15,952 nt of DNA, taken from NCBI GenBank assembly GCA_035570275.1, contig DATMNI010000399.1:1-15952 (forward strand), read 5' to 3'. Positions 1 through 6,984 of this stretch are shown here, piece by piece. This DNA is from DATMNI01 sp035570275 (GTDB taxonomy: Bacteria; Acidobacteriota; Terriglobia; Bryobacterales; Bryobacteraceae). Every line of letters starts with the position of its first letter. The stretch's first letter is position 1. The position numbers and the translations under genes are program-made. Under the pieces are notes generated by a model that worked only from the letters and a program-made list of their open reading frames with translations, had not been told where the DNA came from and made no database searches.

Positions 1-2
1 CT

Positions 3-797
3 CACGACCTCGTGCTTCTGCCACCGAATCTGCCGCACACGTGGGCATCCAGTGCCGCCATCGATGAGTCAAACCCGCACATCGCTATCGTCGTCTGGTT
101 TACCGAAGCCTGGGCCCTGGAGCTTGCAGGCACGTGCCCGGAGTATTCTGGGCTTCGCGGGTTGCTCCGGCGGGCATCCAGCGGTCTGAGTTTTCCGGCC
201 TCGGCGGGAAAGATGATGGAATCGCATCTGCCGGGACTGCTTTCGAATTCCGCGCGCGACCGCCTTCGAGCCGCGCTGGATGTGCTGACAGAGCTTGCTG
301 AGACGGATGCGGCTCCGTTGGCAATGACACTGCAAAAGGCATCCTGCCTCAGAGCGGATGATTCGGCTCAATTGAACCGAATCCTGCAGTTGTTGCATGA
401 GCGCTTCGCGGAACCGATTCGGATGCAGGATTTGTGCGCCGCGGGAAACATGTCGGAGCGATCTCTTCATCGGCTGTTCGTGCGTCACCTGGGCGAGAAC
501 GTGACCGACTACCTGGGCCGCTTGCGGATCGGACGGGCTTGCATGTGGCTGGTGGAGACAGACCGGCCCATCAGCGTGATCGCCGCGGATGTGGGCTTTT
601 CCAATTTGTCCAACTTCAATCGCCGGTTCCGGGCATTGCGGCATATGACGCCGAAAGAATTTCGGCGTCAGTACAGTAAGCACACCAGCCTGCCCGGCCT
701 GGATGAGTTGGCACTTACCAAGCGCTCCCCATCGCTGGAAAGAACGAAGAAAAGAAGCGACGCAACTGGATTCCAAGGGCACGCCTCCTCCCCGTGA
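3..797 (+). CDS. AraC-family transcriptional regulator, 5' end outside window
   Basis: This is a DNA-binding transcription regulator whose N-terminus is cut off by the left edge; the frame is open from base 3. The first visible residues (HDLVLLPPNLPHTW) match the end of the cupin-like sensor domain typical of AraC proteins, where a small ligand would bind. The C-terminal part, from about LNRILQLLHERF to PKEFRRQYS, is a complete two-helix-turn-helix AraC domain, with the characteristic GFSNLSNFNRRFRALRHMTPKEFR second half. About 40 polar residues follow as a tail. A GTG at base 12 could be read as a start but would cut into the sensor domain, so the true start is probably upstream of the window. 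It converges with the small membrane protein gene downstream. Its target is unknown. Family assignment is firm; ligand and regulon cannot be told. Confidence 0.9.
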   Translation, partial: HDLVLLPPNLPHTWASSAAIDESNPHIAIVVWFTEAWALELAGTCPEYSGLRGLLRRASSGLSFPASAGKMMESHLPGLLSNSARDRLRAALDVLTELAETDAAPLAMTLQKASCLRADDSAQLNRILQLLHERFAEPIRMQDLCAAGNMSERSLHRLFVRHLGENVTDYLGRLRIGRACMWLVETDRPISVIAADVGFSNLSNFNRRFRALRHMTPKEFRRQYSKHTSLPGLDELALTKRSPSLERTKKRSDATGFQGHASSP

Positions 798-877
798 ACG
801 GAGGGACCTCAAGTCCCCGGTTAACCCCGCGATGGCGATCCGTAAACGGCGTCAGGCAAGGTTACAGGCCGGCGCTA

Positions 878-1219
878 TCAGGCCGGCTCCTTGGTTCCGC
901 TGGTTGGCGCTCCAAAGCCGCCGCAACGTGAGCGCATACCCTGGCGGAACTTCTCGCGCTCTTCGGGCGTCATCTGCTCCCAGCGGTCGGCCATTCGCCG
1001 CCGAAAACCGGAGCGATGAAGGCCGCGACCACCAAAGCCTCCGCCTCCGAACAGAATCCGGCAGAGAGCCAGCAGTCCGATAGCCTGCCAGAAGGTAATT
1101 TGCGGCCATCCGAACAACGCCGGCAGCAGCCAGTTCCACAGATGCAGCACGACTTCGCCGCCAATCCAGATGAAAACCGCGATTATCAGTGGGGCCAGAA
1201 AAATCCATTTCTTTCTCAT
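878..1219 (-). CDS. small membrane protein encoded directly after the ECF sigma factor
   Basis: A 113-aa protein with a basic start (MRKKWIF), a hydrophobic segment at about residues 5-25, and a second at about 30-60 (WNWLLPALFGWPQ, then ITFWQAIGLLALCRILFGG). A glycine-rich stretch follows, then a charged cytoplasmic-looking tail with the motif WEQMTPEEREKFRQGMR. I chose ATG 1219 over the GTG at 1234, which overlaps the sigma stop as GTGA, because GGAG sits 7 nt before the ATG. The gene lies 11 bases after the sigma factor stop and is almost certainly co-transcribed with it. I recall similar uncharacterised proteins next to ECF sigma factors in Acidobacteria and Bacteroidetes. A role in holding or tuning the sigma factor is inference; there is no recognisable zinc-finger anti-sigma motif (HxxxCxxC). 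Confidence 0.75.
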   Translation of the reverse strand: MRKKWIFLAPLIIAVFIWIGGEVVLHLWNWLLPALFGWPQITFWQAIGLLALCRILFGGGGFGGRGLHRSGFRRRMADRWEQMTPEEREKFRQGMRSRCGGFGAPTSGTKEPA

Positions 1220-1230
1220 GTTTGTGCTCC

Positions 1231-1809
1231 TCACTTCTTCATAAACTCGTCGTGAATGCTCTGCAACCGCTCGCGCAGATGAAGCACGGCGTAGCGCTTG
1301 CGCGAGAGCAGGGTGTTGACGTTTACGCCGCTTGCCGCCGACAACTCTTTGAAGCTGCGCCCCTCCAGTTCGTGAGCGACGAATACTTCACGCTGCTCGC
1401 CGGGCAGTTCGTCGAGCGCGGATTCCAGCTCATCCAAAAGCACGTTGCGGACGTAGAGCGCTTCCGGCCCGGCATCAGGCGATGGCAACAGATCTTCGAT
1501 CTGCAGCAGTTCGCCGTCTTCGTCCTGAACCGCTGCGCCGCTGAAGGTCTCCGGCTTCTTCTTGCGGAATAGGTCCGTGATGCGATTGCGCGCGACGCGA
1601 AAAAGCCAGCCGGTCACATGCTCAATCGGCATCAGCAGGCGATTGGCTTCTACCAGTTCGTAGAAAACCTCCTGCACGACGTCCTCGGCGTCGGAGGGAT
1701 CGGGCACACGCCGGCGGATGAAGTTGCGCAGCCGGGATCGTTCTTCCGCGATGATTTCGGAGATTCGACGGTCTTGCCCGGTCATCGAAGTGATGCTCGA
1801 CTCATCCAT
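1231..1809 (-). CDS. ECF-type RNA polymerase sigma factor (sigma-70 family)
   Basis: A 192-aa alternative sigma factor that would direct RNA polymerase to a specific promoter set. Sigma region 2 spans about residues 19-85: PSDAEDVVQEVFYELVEA is the core-binding segment and WLFRVARNRITDLFRKKK the -10 recognition helix. Region 4 spans about 126-185: ALDELPGEQREVFVAHELEGRSFKEL, then a helix-turn-helix with GVNVNTLLSRKRYAVLHLRERL. Length and two-domain layout fit ECF factors; regions 1 and 3 are absent as expected. ATG 1809 lacks a strong Shine-Dalgarno; an in-frame ATG at 1785 (MTGQDRR) is possible. TACAAT at 1846-1841 could be a -10 box of its own promoter. The sulfatase-like gene lies 176 bp upstream on the same strand, so partial co-transcription is possible. 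Confidence 0.93.
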   Translation of the reverse strand: MDESSITSMTGQDRRISEIIAEERSRLRNFIRRRVPDPSDAEDVVQEVFYELVEANRLLMPIEHVTGWLFRVARNRITDLFRKKKPETFSGAAVQDEDGELLQIEDLLPSPDAGPEALYVRNVLLDELESALDELPGEQREVFVAHELEGRSFKELSAASGVNVNTLLSRKRYAVLHLRERLQSIHDEFMKK

Positions 1810-1879
1810 CCATTCTTGTAGACGAACGGCGGCCGCAAATATTGTAGAGACACCGCTTCCTAACGGTCGAGCGACAAGT

Positions 1880-1901
1880 CGCGGCTCTGATCGGAGCCGC
1901 G
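1880..1901. other. hairpin between sulfatase-like gene and sigma gene
   Basis: An 8-bp perfect inverted repeat (CGCGGCTC / GAGCCGCG) with a 6-nt loop lies in the 176-bp gap after the sulfatase-like stop. It could weaken read-through into the sigma gene, but no T-tract follows on the minus strand, so calling it an intrinsic terminator would be a guess. Confidence 0.4.
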
Positions 1902-1985
1902 CGCGTAAGCAAGCGGTTTCCCGGCGCGCGGGATCGGTTGGGATGGCGCGAGCGGCGTGTCCCGCCTTTTCGAACCTGCCCGCCC

Positions 1986-2993
1986 CTATTGGATGTAGCC
2001 GAGCGAGCGAAGCCGCCGCATCTCTTCCGGATTCATCTTGGTAGTGGCATTCGCGGGCAGCGCTGCCGCGATGGCCGACTGGCGCCGCTCCTCCAGTTTC
2101 AGGGCCAGGCGCTTGACCACGTCCGGATTCCGATCGGCGATGTTCTCGCGGTTTAGCGGGTCCTTCTTGTGATCGAAAAGCTCAAACTCCGGGGTGCCCT
2201 CGCTTCGCTTGCTATTGCGAATCAGTTTCCAGCCGTCATACACAATTCCGTAGCTCTCTGTGTCATAGGGCCTGGGGCCTCCGGTCTTCGGTGTCAATGC
2301 CTTCTCGGAGAAGGCCGGCTGGTCCCTCCAACCGTAGCGTTCCGCCGCCGCCCGCAGTTTCGCCGCATCGCCATTCCCTACCTCTTTGGCGGCCGCCATC
2401 AGCGGCAGCAGACTCTGGCCTTGAATCTTGTCGGGCAGCGCCAGGTGACTCAACTCGAGGAGTGTCGGCATGATGTCGATGTTCTCCACGGTCTGGTCGA
2501 TTACGAGTCCCGGCGGGATGAAGGCCGGCCCGTAAAATATAAGCGGGACGTTGGTCAATTCTCCGTATACCGTTTGCCCGTGCCACATACGGCCGTGCTC
2601 ATGGAATTCTTCCCCATGGTCGGCGGTAAAAGCGATGACGGTCTTATCCGCGAGTCCCAGTTCCTTCAGCCGGTTCACCAGGCGCGCGACTTCCGCATCC
2701 AGACCCCGGATCGAGCCATCGTACCAGCCGACGAATTCCTTCATCAACTCGTCATAGTTCAAACCCGAAGCTTGCGCCTCCTCAAGGGAAGGCATCACGC
2801 GCGAGCGGTCTTCCGGATTCTTGATGAATTTCTTGAGCTTTTCGATGTCCTTGTCGTACTGCTCCCGATTCTGCGCGTTAAACCAGATGCTGTCATAGGG
2901 TCGGCGCGGTTCATAAGGGGGGTGGGCATCGAAAACATGCAATACCGCGAAAAAAGGCTCCTGGCGGTGCTGCCCGAGCCATTCGTTCAGCCG
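1986..2993 (-). CDS. sulfatase-like protein, C-terminal part of a frameshifted gene
   Basis: This is the downstream half of one gene whose upstream half is read in another frame. The frame is open from CGG at 2993-2991 (RLNEWLGQHRQEPFFAVLHVF) and continues without a gap in family homology from the end of the upstream half. It contains the middle and end of a sulfatase/alkaline-phosphatase-superfamily domain. FDAHPPYEPRRPYD follows the core strand; TADHGEEFHEHG and WHGQTVYGE carry the usual metal-site Asp/His and downstream His; NIDIMPTLLEL and the terminal LRSLGYIQ are typical of the family. A TTG at 2942 is the first start-like codon in this frame but has no supporting ribosome site, so independent translation is unlikely. 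With one base restored the whole protein would be about 817 aa. Substrate cannot be told. Confidence 0.8.
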   Translation of the reverse strand, partial: RLNEWLGQHRQEPFFAVLHVFDAHPPYEPRRPYDSIWFNAQNREQYDKDIEKLKKFIKNPEDRSRVMPSLEEAQASGLNYDELMKEFVGWYDGSIRGLDAEVARLVNRLKELGLADKTVIAFTADHGEEFHEHGRMWHGQTVYGELTNVPLIFYGPAFIPPGLVIDQTVENIDIMPTLLELSHLALPDKIQGQSLLPLMAAAKEVGNGDAAKLRAAAERYGWRDQPAFSEKALTPKTGGPRPYDTESYGIVYDGWKLIRNSKRSEGTPEFELFDHKKDPLNRENIADRNPDVVKRLALKLEERRQSAIAAALPANATTKMNPEEMRRLRSLGYIQ

Positions 2994-4438
2994 TCCACGT
3001 AAGTCCGCGCCGTCTTGGATCCGGCCTCCGCGATCGAGGTTCGCTCATGAAACTCTTCGTAACCCTTGTGCAGGCCGGTAAGCCTTCCGTGGAACGGGAC
3101 CGAGGAATAGCCGACGGTCGCGTAGCCGGCGCCGCGGAACAACTCGGCCATGGTGACTACGGCGACGGGGAGTTGGTCGTTCATCTCCTTGACCCGATTA
3201 GTGCTGGAGTAGAGCGACGTCATGATCGTCGGGAACGAAACCTTGGTCCACGTCGCCTGGGAGACGTTGTCGCTGAAACGGACACCCCGCGGGGCCAGCC
3301 CGGCCAGGGTCGGAGCGGTCTCGCGTTCGTATCCGTTCACGTTCAGATGATCCCGGCGCGTGGTGTCGCTCACCACCAGGATCACGCCCTGCGGAACGCG
3401 TCCGCCGGACACATCGGCGCGCGGGGCCTGCCGGCCGGGAGGCTTCTCCCCGCTCCGGTTTCGGATCACCGAACAGCCCCAGAATCCCACGGCGCCATCC
3501 CGGTCCGCTTTGAGGGACAGCGACACCACGGCCTGCCGCCCCGCATAGGCGGATAGATCCACGGGCGCTCCTTCCCAGCGCCCGGGAGTGGTCACCGTTC
3601 GCTCCAGCACCACCGAGCCTGCAACCGCGACTTGGAAGGTGACCGGATTGTCGTCAAGGGTTCCGACCTGCAGGTCAAGCCAGGGCTTATCCGGCAGACT
3701 CACCGGAAACTCAATCGATTCCGGCGAGCGCGACACCAGGGACTCCCGGTAGATTTCGCCCAGCCCCTGCCAACCGATACCCGAAGGAATTCCGGCCAGA
3801 TGCTCCCTCTCGGAGATCACACGCACGGACTCAATCTCAAAATCCGCTCCTTCCGCATCGGTGGGGCGAACGATCAATCGGCGCAGGCTCGCCAGGGGCG
3901 TGGTGCTGGCATTGTGCAGAACGATCGTCTGCAAGTCATCGGATGCCACGATCGGACTCGTAAAAGGCCAGGGCTGCTGCAGACCACTGGCGCGTTCGAG
4001 CAGGTCTTTGAAATCCGGCGGGGCCTGGCCCTGCGTGGTGGCCATCAAGTTGGCGCCTTTACTGACTTTGAGCCGAATCTCGATGGCGTATAAGAGGTCC
4101 GGTGTGTCGAGCTTGCCCTGCCGTTCCACGTAGACCATCGGGAAGTTTGTGGTCGTGTGACCTTTCAGGCGGCCCTCCCGGAGGCTAAGACCCGACACCC
4201 CATTTCCCGCGTTCCACCCGAGCGCGGTCTTTTCCGGTGAACTGCCGGCGGCAGAATCGCCAAAATTCCAGAGCGCGGCCGGCCCGGGAGAGTTCCGCTT
4301 GGCGGACGACCCCTTGACCATGGCCGGCTTGAAACGGTCCACTAACCGCGTCACACCCGCATCTGACTGCCGTCTGCACCCTGTCCCGCCCAACAGAGCC
4401 CATGCGGCCACTATGACCCCGATCGTTCTACGCACCAT
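2987..4438 (-). CDS. sulfatase-like lipoprotein, N-terminal part of a frameshifted gene
   Basis: The upstream half of the sulfatase-like gene, 483 aa before a premature TGA at 2989-2987. It begins with a signal peptide ending LLGGTGC, which suggests a lipoprotein anchored on the cell surface or periplasmic side. The lipobox is imperfect (Gly at -3). Residues about 45-340 look like beta-rich non-catalytic domains, not recognised further. From about residue 351 the sulfatase fold starts: GVILVVSDTTRRDHL holds the metal-binding Asp, and SQATWTKVSFPTIMTSLY is the nucleophile region. In that segment the C/S-x-P-S-R sulfatase signature is absent and Thr398 aligns with the nucleophile, so phosphatase or transferase chemistry cannot be excluded. 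The start at 4438 is backed by the signal peptide and GGAAGG upstream. Confidence 0.82.
   Translation of the reverse strand: MVRRTIGVIVAAWALLGGTGCRRQSDAGVTRLVDRFKPAMVKGSSAKRNSPGPAALWNFGDSAAGSSPEKTALGWNAGNGVSGLSLREGRLKGHTTTNFPMVYVERQGKLDTPDLLYAIEIRLKVSKGANLMATTQGQAPPDFKDLLERASGLQQPWPFTSPIVASDDLQTIVLHNASTTPLASLRRLIVRPTDAEGADFEIESVRVISEREHLAGIPSGIGWQGLGEIYRESLVSRSPESIEFPVSLPDKPWLDLQVGTLDDNPVTFQVAVAGSVVLERTVTTPGRWEGAPVDLSAYAGRQAVVSLSLKADRDGAVGFWGCSVIRNRSGEKPPGRQAPRADVSGGRVPQGVILVVSDTTRRDHLNVNGYERETAPTLAGLAPRGVRFSDNVSQATWTKVSFPTIMTSLYSSTNRVKEMNDQLPVAVVTMAELFRGAGYATVGYSSVPFHGRLTGLHKGYEEFHERTSIAEAGSKTARTYVDG
2990..2996 (-). other. frameshift site in the sulfatase-like gene
   Basis: The minus strand reads GTG GAC GGC TGA here, ending the upstream frame as TYVDG-stop. 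Restoring one C (GAC CGG CTG AAC GAA) gives YVDRLNEWLGQ and joins seamlessly to PFFAVLHVFDAHPPYEP. The lesion is therefore a single missing base in a GACCGG-like context. It may be a real mutation or a consensus error. Confidence 0.85.
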
Positions 4439-4479
4439 GCACCAGCCTTCCCCGCCTACCAGCGATATTCCAGTCCGCT

Positions 4480-4508
4480 AGTATACAGGGGGCGGGGGTG
4501 GGTTCCAA
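4480..4508 (-). promoter_or_regulatory. sigma-70-type promoter of the sulfatase-like gene
   Basis: On the minus strand, TTGGAA (4508-4503) and TATACT (4485-4480) are separated by exactly 17 nt of C-rich sequence. The ATG of the sulfatase-like gene follows about 40 nt later, with GGAAGG as likely ribosome site. Spacing and both hexamers fit a housekeeping promoter. Confidence 0.6.
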
Positions 4509-4613
4509 CGCCGCCTTCGGCCGGGCGGGCGAATCTTGGGTGACTGTCTACTTGACCACAACGCGGGAATTCGACCACATTAGCTTGTGGTGACAAGCCG
4601 GACGCGATCAGAG

Positions 4614-4760
4614 CTAATTTGGAAAGTCCAGGTAGAAAAGCTTCCGCTGCACGCCCAACTCGCATGCCAGCTCATGAATGTTTTGGCAGGTCTTCATTCG
4701 TTCGACGACCTGCCGTTTGAATTCCAGGGTCTGCCGACGCCACTTTGCCTTCTTCGCCAT
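4614..4760 (-). pseudogene. truncated transposase OrfA-like fragment
   Basis: A 48-aa reading frame starting MAKKAKWRRQTLEFKRQVVERMK and continuing NIHELACELGVQRKL. This is the helix-turn-helix opening of small transposase OrfA proteins (IS3/IS66-like, Tnp_1 superfamily), which bind the element ends. GGAG lies 8 nt before the ATG at 4760, so the start is well supported. After VQRKL the expected continuation is lost and the frame stops within a few residues (FYLDFPN), so only about the first half of a normal OrfA remains. No catalytic DDE orf is nearby. An inverted repeat ACCACA/TGTGGT (4574-4591) lies just beyond its 3' end, and the other side shows TGAACCCC-like bases (minus strand, near 4820) that may be an old element end. 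Best read as an IS remnant. Confidence 0.7.
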
Positions 4761-5180
4761 TTTTCGCACTCCATTCGCTGTAAAGTGCGTCTTTTCGGAG
4801 TGTCTCATTTTAGTTAGGGGTTCAGTTCTGATTCTTTCTTTCCACGAAACTGGCTTACCCTGATTCACTTTGCGGGGTAGGTTGACCGCAAGCGTCCGAA
4901 CTCCTAGTCTGCCCCGCCATCGGAGCACTCGCGGTGACGTTGGCGCCTATCGCCCCCGCCTCATCTATCCTTCATCTAACGATGGATCGGCGCGCGTCTG
5001 ACACGTACCCTTGGTTGAGGGGCCTGCGGGCCTCTCCGCCGGTGCCCGAGCGTCTCAGACTTGCGAAGTTCCGCTAGCGCCAGCTAGACGCCCTCCGATA
5101 CTCCTTTGGGAAAGCGTCGCAAGTCGCTTTCCCGTTAGGGGGAACTATCCCCTACTACCCCTCGCCAGCCTGCGGTGAGC
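4761..5180. other. gene-free stretch with clustered hairpins
   Basis: No supported gene lies between the transposase remnant and the ABC operon promoter. The stretch holds TTGCGG/CCGCAA (4870-4891), a perfect 9-bp stem GGGAAAGCG/CGCTTTCCC with an 8-nt loop (5108-5133), and immediately after it TAGGGG/CCCCTA with a 7-nt loop (5136-5154). Neither hairpin is followed by a T-tract. The sequence may be the decayed remainder of a mobile element or an undescribed structured RNA or DNA; nothing here decides between these. Confidence 0.5.
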
Positions 5181-5208
5181 TTGCCAATGAAATCTACATT
5201 GGTATATC
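5181..5208 (+). promoter_or_regulatory. ABC operon promoter with operator-like palindrome
   Basis: TTGCCA (5181-5186) and TATATC (5203-5208) are 16 nt apart, giving a plausible -35/-10 pair. The spacer is occupied by a perfect inverted repeat CCAATG-7 nt-CATTGG (5184-5202) that also overlaps the -35 box. This is the classic place for a dimeric repressor (PadR, GntR or TetR type) to block polymerase. No regulator gene adjoins, so it would act from elsewhere. The structural start TTG 5240 follows about 31 nt later. Confidence 0.55.
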
Positions 5209-5239
5209 GTGTCAGGTAACACTCGGCTACGGAGACCTC

Positions 5240-6163
5240 TTGGAATTCGTCATCGAAACGGAAGGACTGACCGGTGGCTACGGCATCAAGATGGTCCTGC
5301 ATAACCTCTCGCTGCGAGTGCCGCGCGGCAGCATCTTCGGCTTCCTGGGCCCGAACGGAGCAGGCAAGACGACCGTCATTCGCATGCTCCTGGGCCTGCT
5401 CCAGCCCTTCAGCGGAGAGATCCGCCTCTTCGGCCGGCCCCTTCGCGGAGCACTGCCAAAGGTCTTGCGCCGAATCGGTTCACTGATCGAGCAGCCCTCG
5501 CTATACGAGCACCTGACCGGTCGGGAGAATCTCGAAATCGCCCGCAGGCTGAAGGGCCTCGAACGCCGCGATGCCGACCGCGCGATCGACGCGCTCGGTG
5601 TTGGCGAATACGTGGGAAACCAGGTGTGCGAGTACTCCCGCGGTATGCGGCAGCGCCTTGGCGTCGCCATCGCCGCCCTCGGGAATCCGGAACTGCTGCT
5701 GCTCGATGAGCCGATGAACGGGCTCGACGCAGGAGGCCTCCAGACGTTTCGAACGCTCCTCCAGACGCTGCAGCAGGAGTATGGCGCGACCATCCTGGTC
5801 TCCAGTCATCAACTCGAAGAGCTGGACCTGGTGGCGACACACATCGGGATCATGAATGACGTCGGCGATCTGCTCTTTCAAGGAACCCGTCAGGAGCTGT
5901 CGGTTCGCGTGCCGCAGGAGTTGGTCATCCAGGTCGACCGCCGTGACGATGCGCTGCGAGTATTGGCGTCCAGCGGTCATACGGTAGACTCCCGGCGGGA
6001 GCACTTCATCATCCACGGGGCCACCAATGAGACGGCGCGTGAAGTGAATCGCCTGCTGGTGGAGAACGGTGTCGGTGTACATCACCTGGCGGTCGAACTG
6101 GCGACGCTGGAAGCGCTGTTCGTCAAAGTCACCGGAACCGTGGAAGCGTGGCATACCAAATGA
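5240..6163 (+). CDS. ABC transporter ATP-binding protein (antibiotic/lantibiotic-immunity type)
   Basis: A 307-aa cytoplasmic ATPase that would power an exporter together with the permease encoded next. Visible motifs: Walker A GPNGAGKT (residues 37-44), Q-loop Gln85 in LIEQPSLYEHLTGRENL, a signature variant YSRGMRQRLGVA (from 132), Walker B ELLLLDEP with catalytic Glu (151-158), D-loop GLDAGG, and switch His190 in LVSSHQLEEL. A C-terminal extension of about 90 residues ends in LEALFVKVTG, as in BcrA/LanF-like drug and bacteriocin exporters. The start is TTG at 5240 with GGAG 5 nt before it; no better start exists in frame. The stop overlaps the permease ATG by 4 bases (ATGA), indicating translational coupling. 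The palindromic promoter just upstream suggests inducible control. The substrate is unknown. Confidence 0.93.
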   Translation: MEFVIETEGLTGGYGIKMVLHNLSLRVPRGSIFGFLGPNGAGKTTVIRMLLGLLQPFSGEIRLFGRPLRGALPKVLRRIGSLIEQPSLYEHLTGRENLEIARRLKGLERRDADRAIDALGVGEYVGNQVCEYSRGMRQRLGVAIAALGNPELLLLDEPMNGLDAGGLQTFRTLLQTLQQEYGATILVSSHQLEELDLVATHIGIMNDVGDLLFQGTRQELSVRVPQELVIQVDRRDDALRVLASSGHTVDSRREHFIIHGATNETAREVNRLLVENGVGVHHLAVELATLEALFVKVTGTVEAWHTK

Positions 6164-6933
6164 TGCCAACGGCGTGGGCACTCGTCAGCTCGGAAGCCAT
6201 CAAACTGCGGCGCTCCGCCCCCGTGCGGCTGGCCATCGCGGCGCCGGCGCTGTTGTTTCTGCTGGAGATCCTGACGATGTTCGGCCGCCGCCATATCAAT
6301 CTTACCGATCCCGCGATCTTGTGGCGCGATCTCCTCAGCTTCGGCTGGATTATGTGGCTCGGGTTGTTCACGCCGGCCTTGATCGTCTTCGAGGCGATTT
6401 GCCTGGCTAACATGGAGCATAACAGTAAGCAGTGGAAACAGCTCTTCGCGCTTCCCATTCCGCGGTGGAGAGTGTTCGGCGTCAAGATGCTGTTTTGCGG
6501 TCTCCTGCTGGGCGCGAGCTTCTTGGCATTCACAGTGACGTCCGTCGGCGGCGTCCTGATGTTCAGTGGCGCTCGCGGTCTGAATCTGGCCTCCGCAATT
6601 CCCTGGCGGGAAATCCTGCTTACGGCGATCCGGGGATATGTGGCTTGCTGGCTGTTGATCGTGGTCCATACCTGGCTCAGCGTTCGCTTTCCCGGATTTG
6701 CCGTGCCGGCCGGGATCGCTTTCGCGGCCATGCTGATCGGCGTTCTGCTGCTGGGTGTGGGTCGAGACGTTTTCGGCTGGTGGTATCCCTGGATACTGCC
6801 CATCAGCGTGCGGCCTGAAGGATTGTACGATTCGCACAATACACTCGCGCCCGCTCTGTTTGGAGGCTTCGCAGGGCTCCTGCTCGCCCCATTGGCGTCC
6901 TGGGATCTGGGTCGGCGAGTGGAAGACGTCTGA
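6160..6933 (+). CDS. ABC-2 type transporter permease
   Basis: A 257-aa integral membrane partner of the upstream ATPase, with about six hydrophobic segments (roughly residues 25-42, 62-86, 110-134, 152-176, 182-202 and 230-246). This fits an ABC-2 half permease of the lantibiotic-immunity (EpiE/MutE-like) or BcrB kind. MEHNSKQWKQLFALPIPRWRVFGVK between segments 2 and 3 is the conserved cytoplasmic coupling region of this family. I chose ATG 6160, which overlaps the ATPase stop as ATGA; ATG 6163 and GTG 6148 are alternatives. No second permease follows, so the exporter is probably a homodimeric permease with an ATPase dimer. A role in shedding a peptide or other antimicrobial is inference from family. 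Confidence 0.88.
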   Translation: MMPTAWALVSSEAIKLRRSAPVRLAIAAPALLFLLEILTMFGRRHINLTDPAILWRDLLSFGWIMWLGLFTPALIVFEAICLANMEHNSKQWKQLFALPIPRWRVFGVKMLFCGLLLGASFLAFTVTSVGGVLMFSGARGLNLASAIPWREILLTAIRGYVACWLLIVVHTWLSVRFPGFAVPAGIAFAAMLIGVLLLGVGRDVFGWWYPWILPISVRPEGLYDSHNTLAPALFGGFAGLLLAPLASWDLGRRVEDV

Positions 6934-6969
6934 GGCTGGCTCGCTGCCGGGCAGCATATACCCAAGCGC

Positions 6970-6975
6970 TATAAT
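6970..6975 (+). promoter_or_regulatory. -10 box of the PSCyt/DUF1553 gene
   Basis: A perfect TATAAT ends only 9 nt before ATG 6985. A start of transcription 6-8 nt after the box would leave a leader of about 1-4 nt. No convincing -35 is visible at 16-18 nt, and only a weak GAGA lies before the ATG. Confidence 0.5.
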
Positions 6976-6984
6976 AGAGACCTC

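Noticed and set aside
803..817. GGGAC/GTCCC hairpin after the AraC gene as terminator
   Set aside because: A 5-bp stem without T-tract is expected by chance in GC-rich DNA.
868..887. Hairpin GCCGGC/GCCGGC over the stop of the small membrane gene as terminator
   Set aside because: Only 6 bp and self-complementary units, with no T-tract on the transcribed strand; not enough to call a terminator.
2990..2996. Programmed ribosomal frameshift in the sulfatase-like gene
   Set aside because: No slippery heptamer or obvious downstream structure; a missing base is the simpler explanation.
4974..5140. Possible integron attC site (ATCTAAC ... GTTAGGG)
   Set aside because: The second box does not fit GTTRRRY, the spacing is long, no paired L boxes are seen, and no integrase or cassette genes are present.
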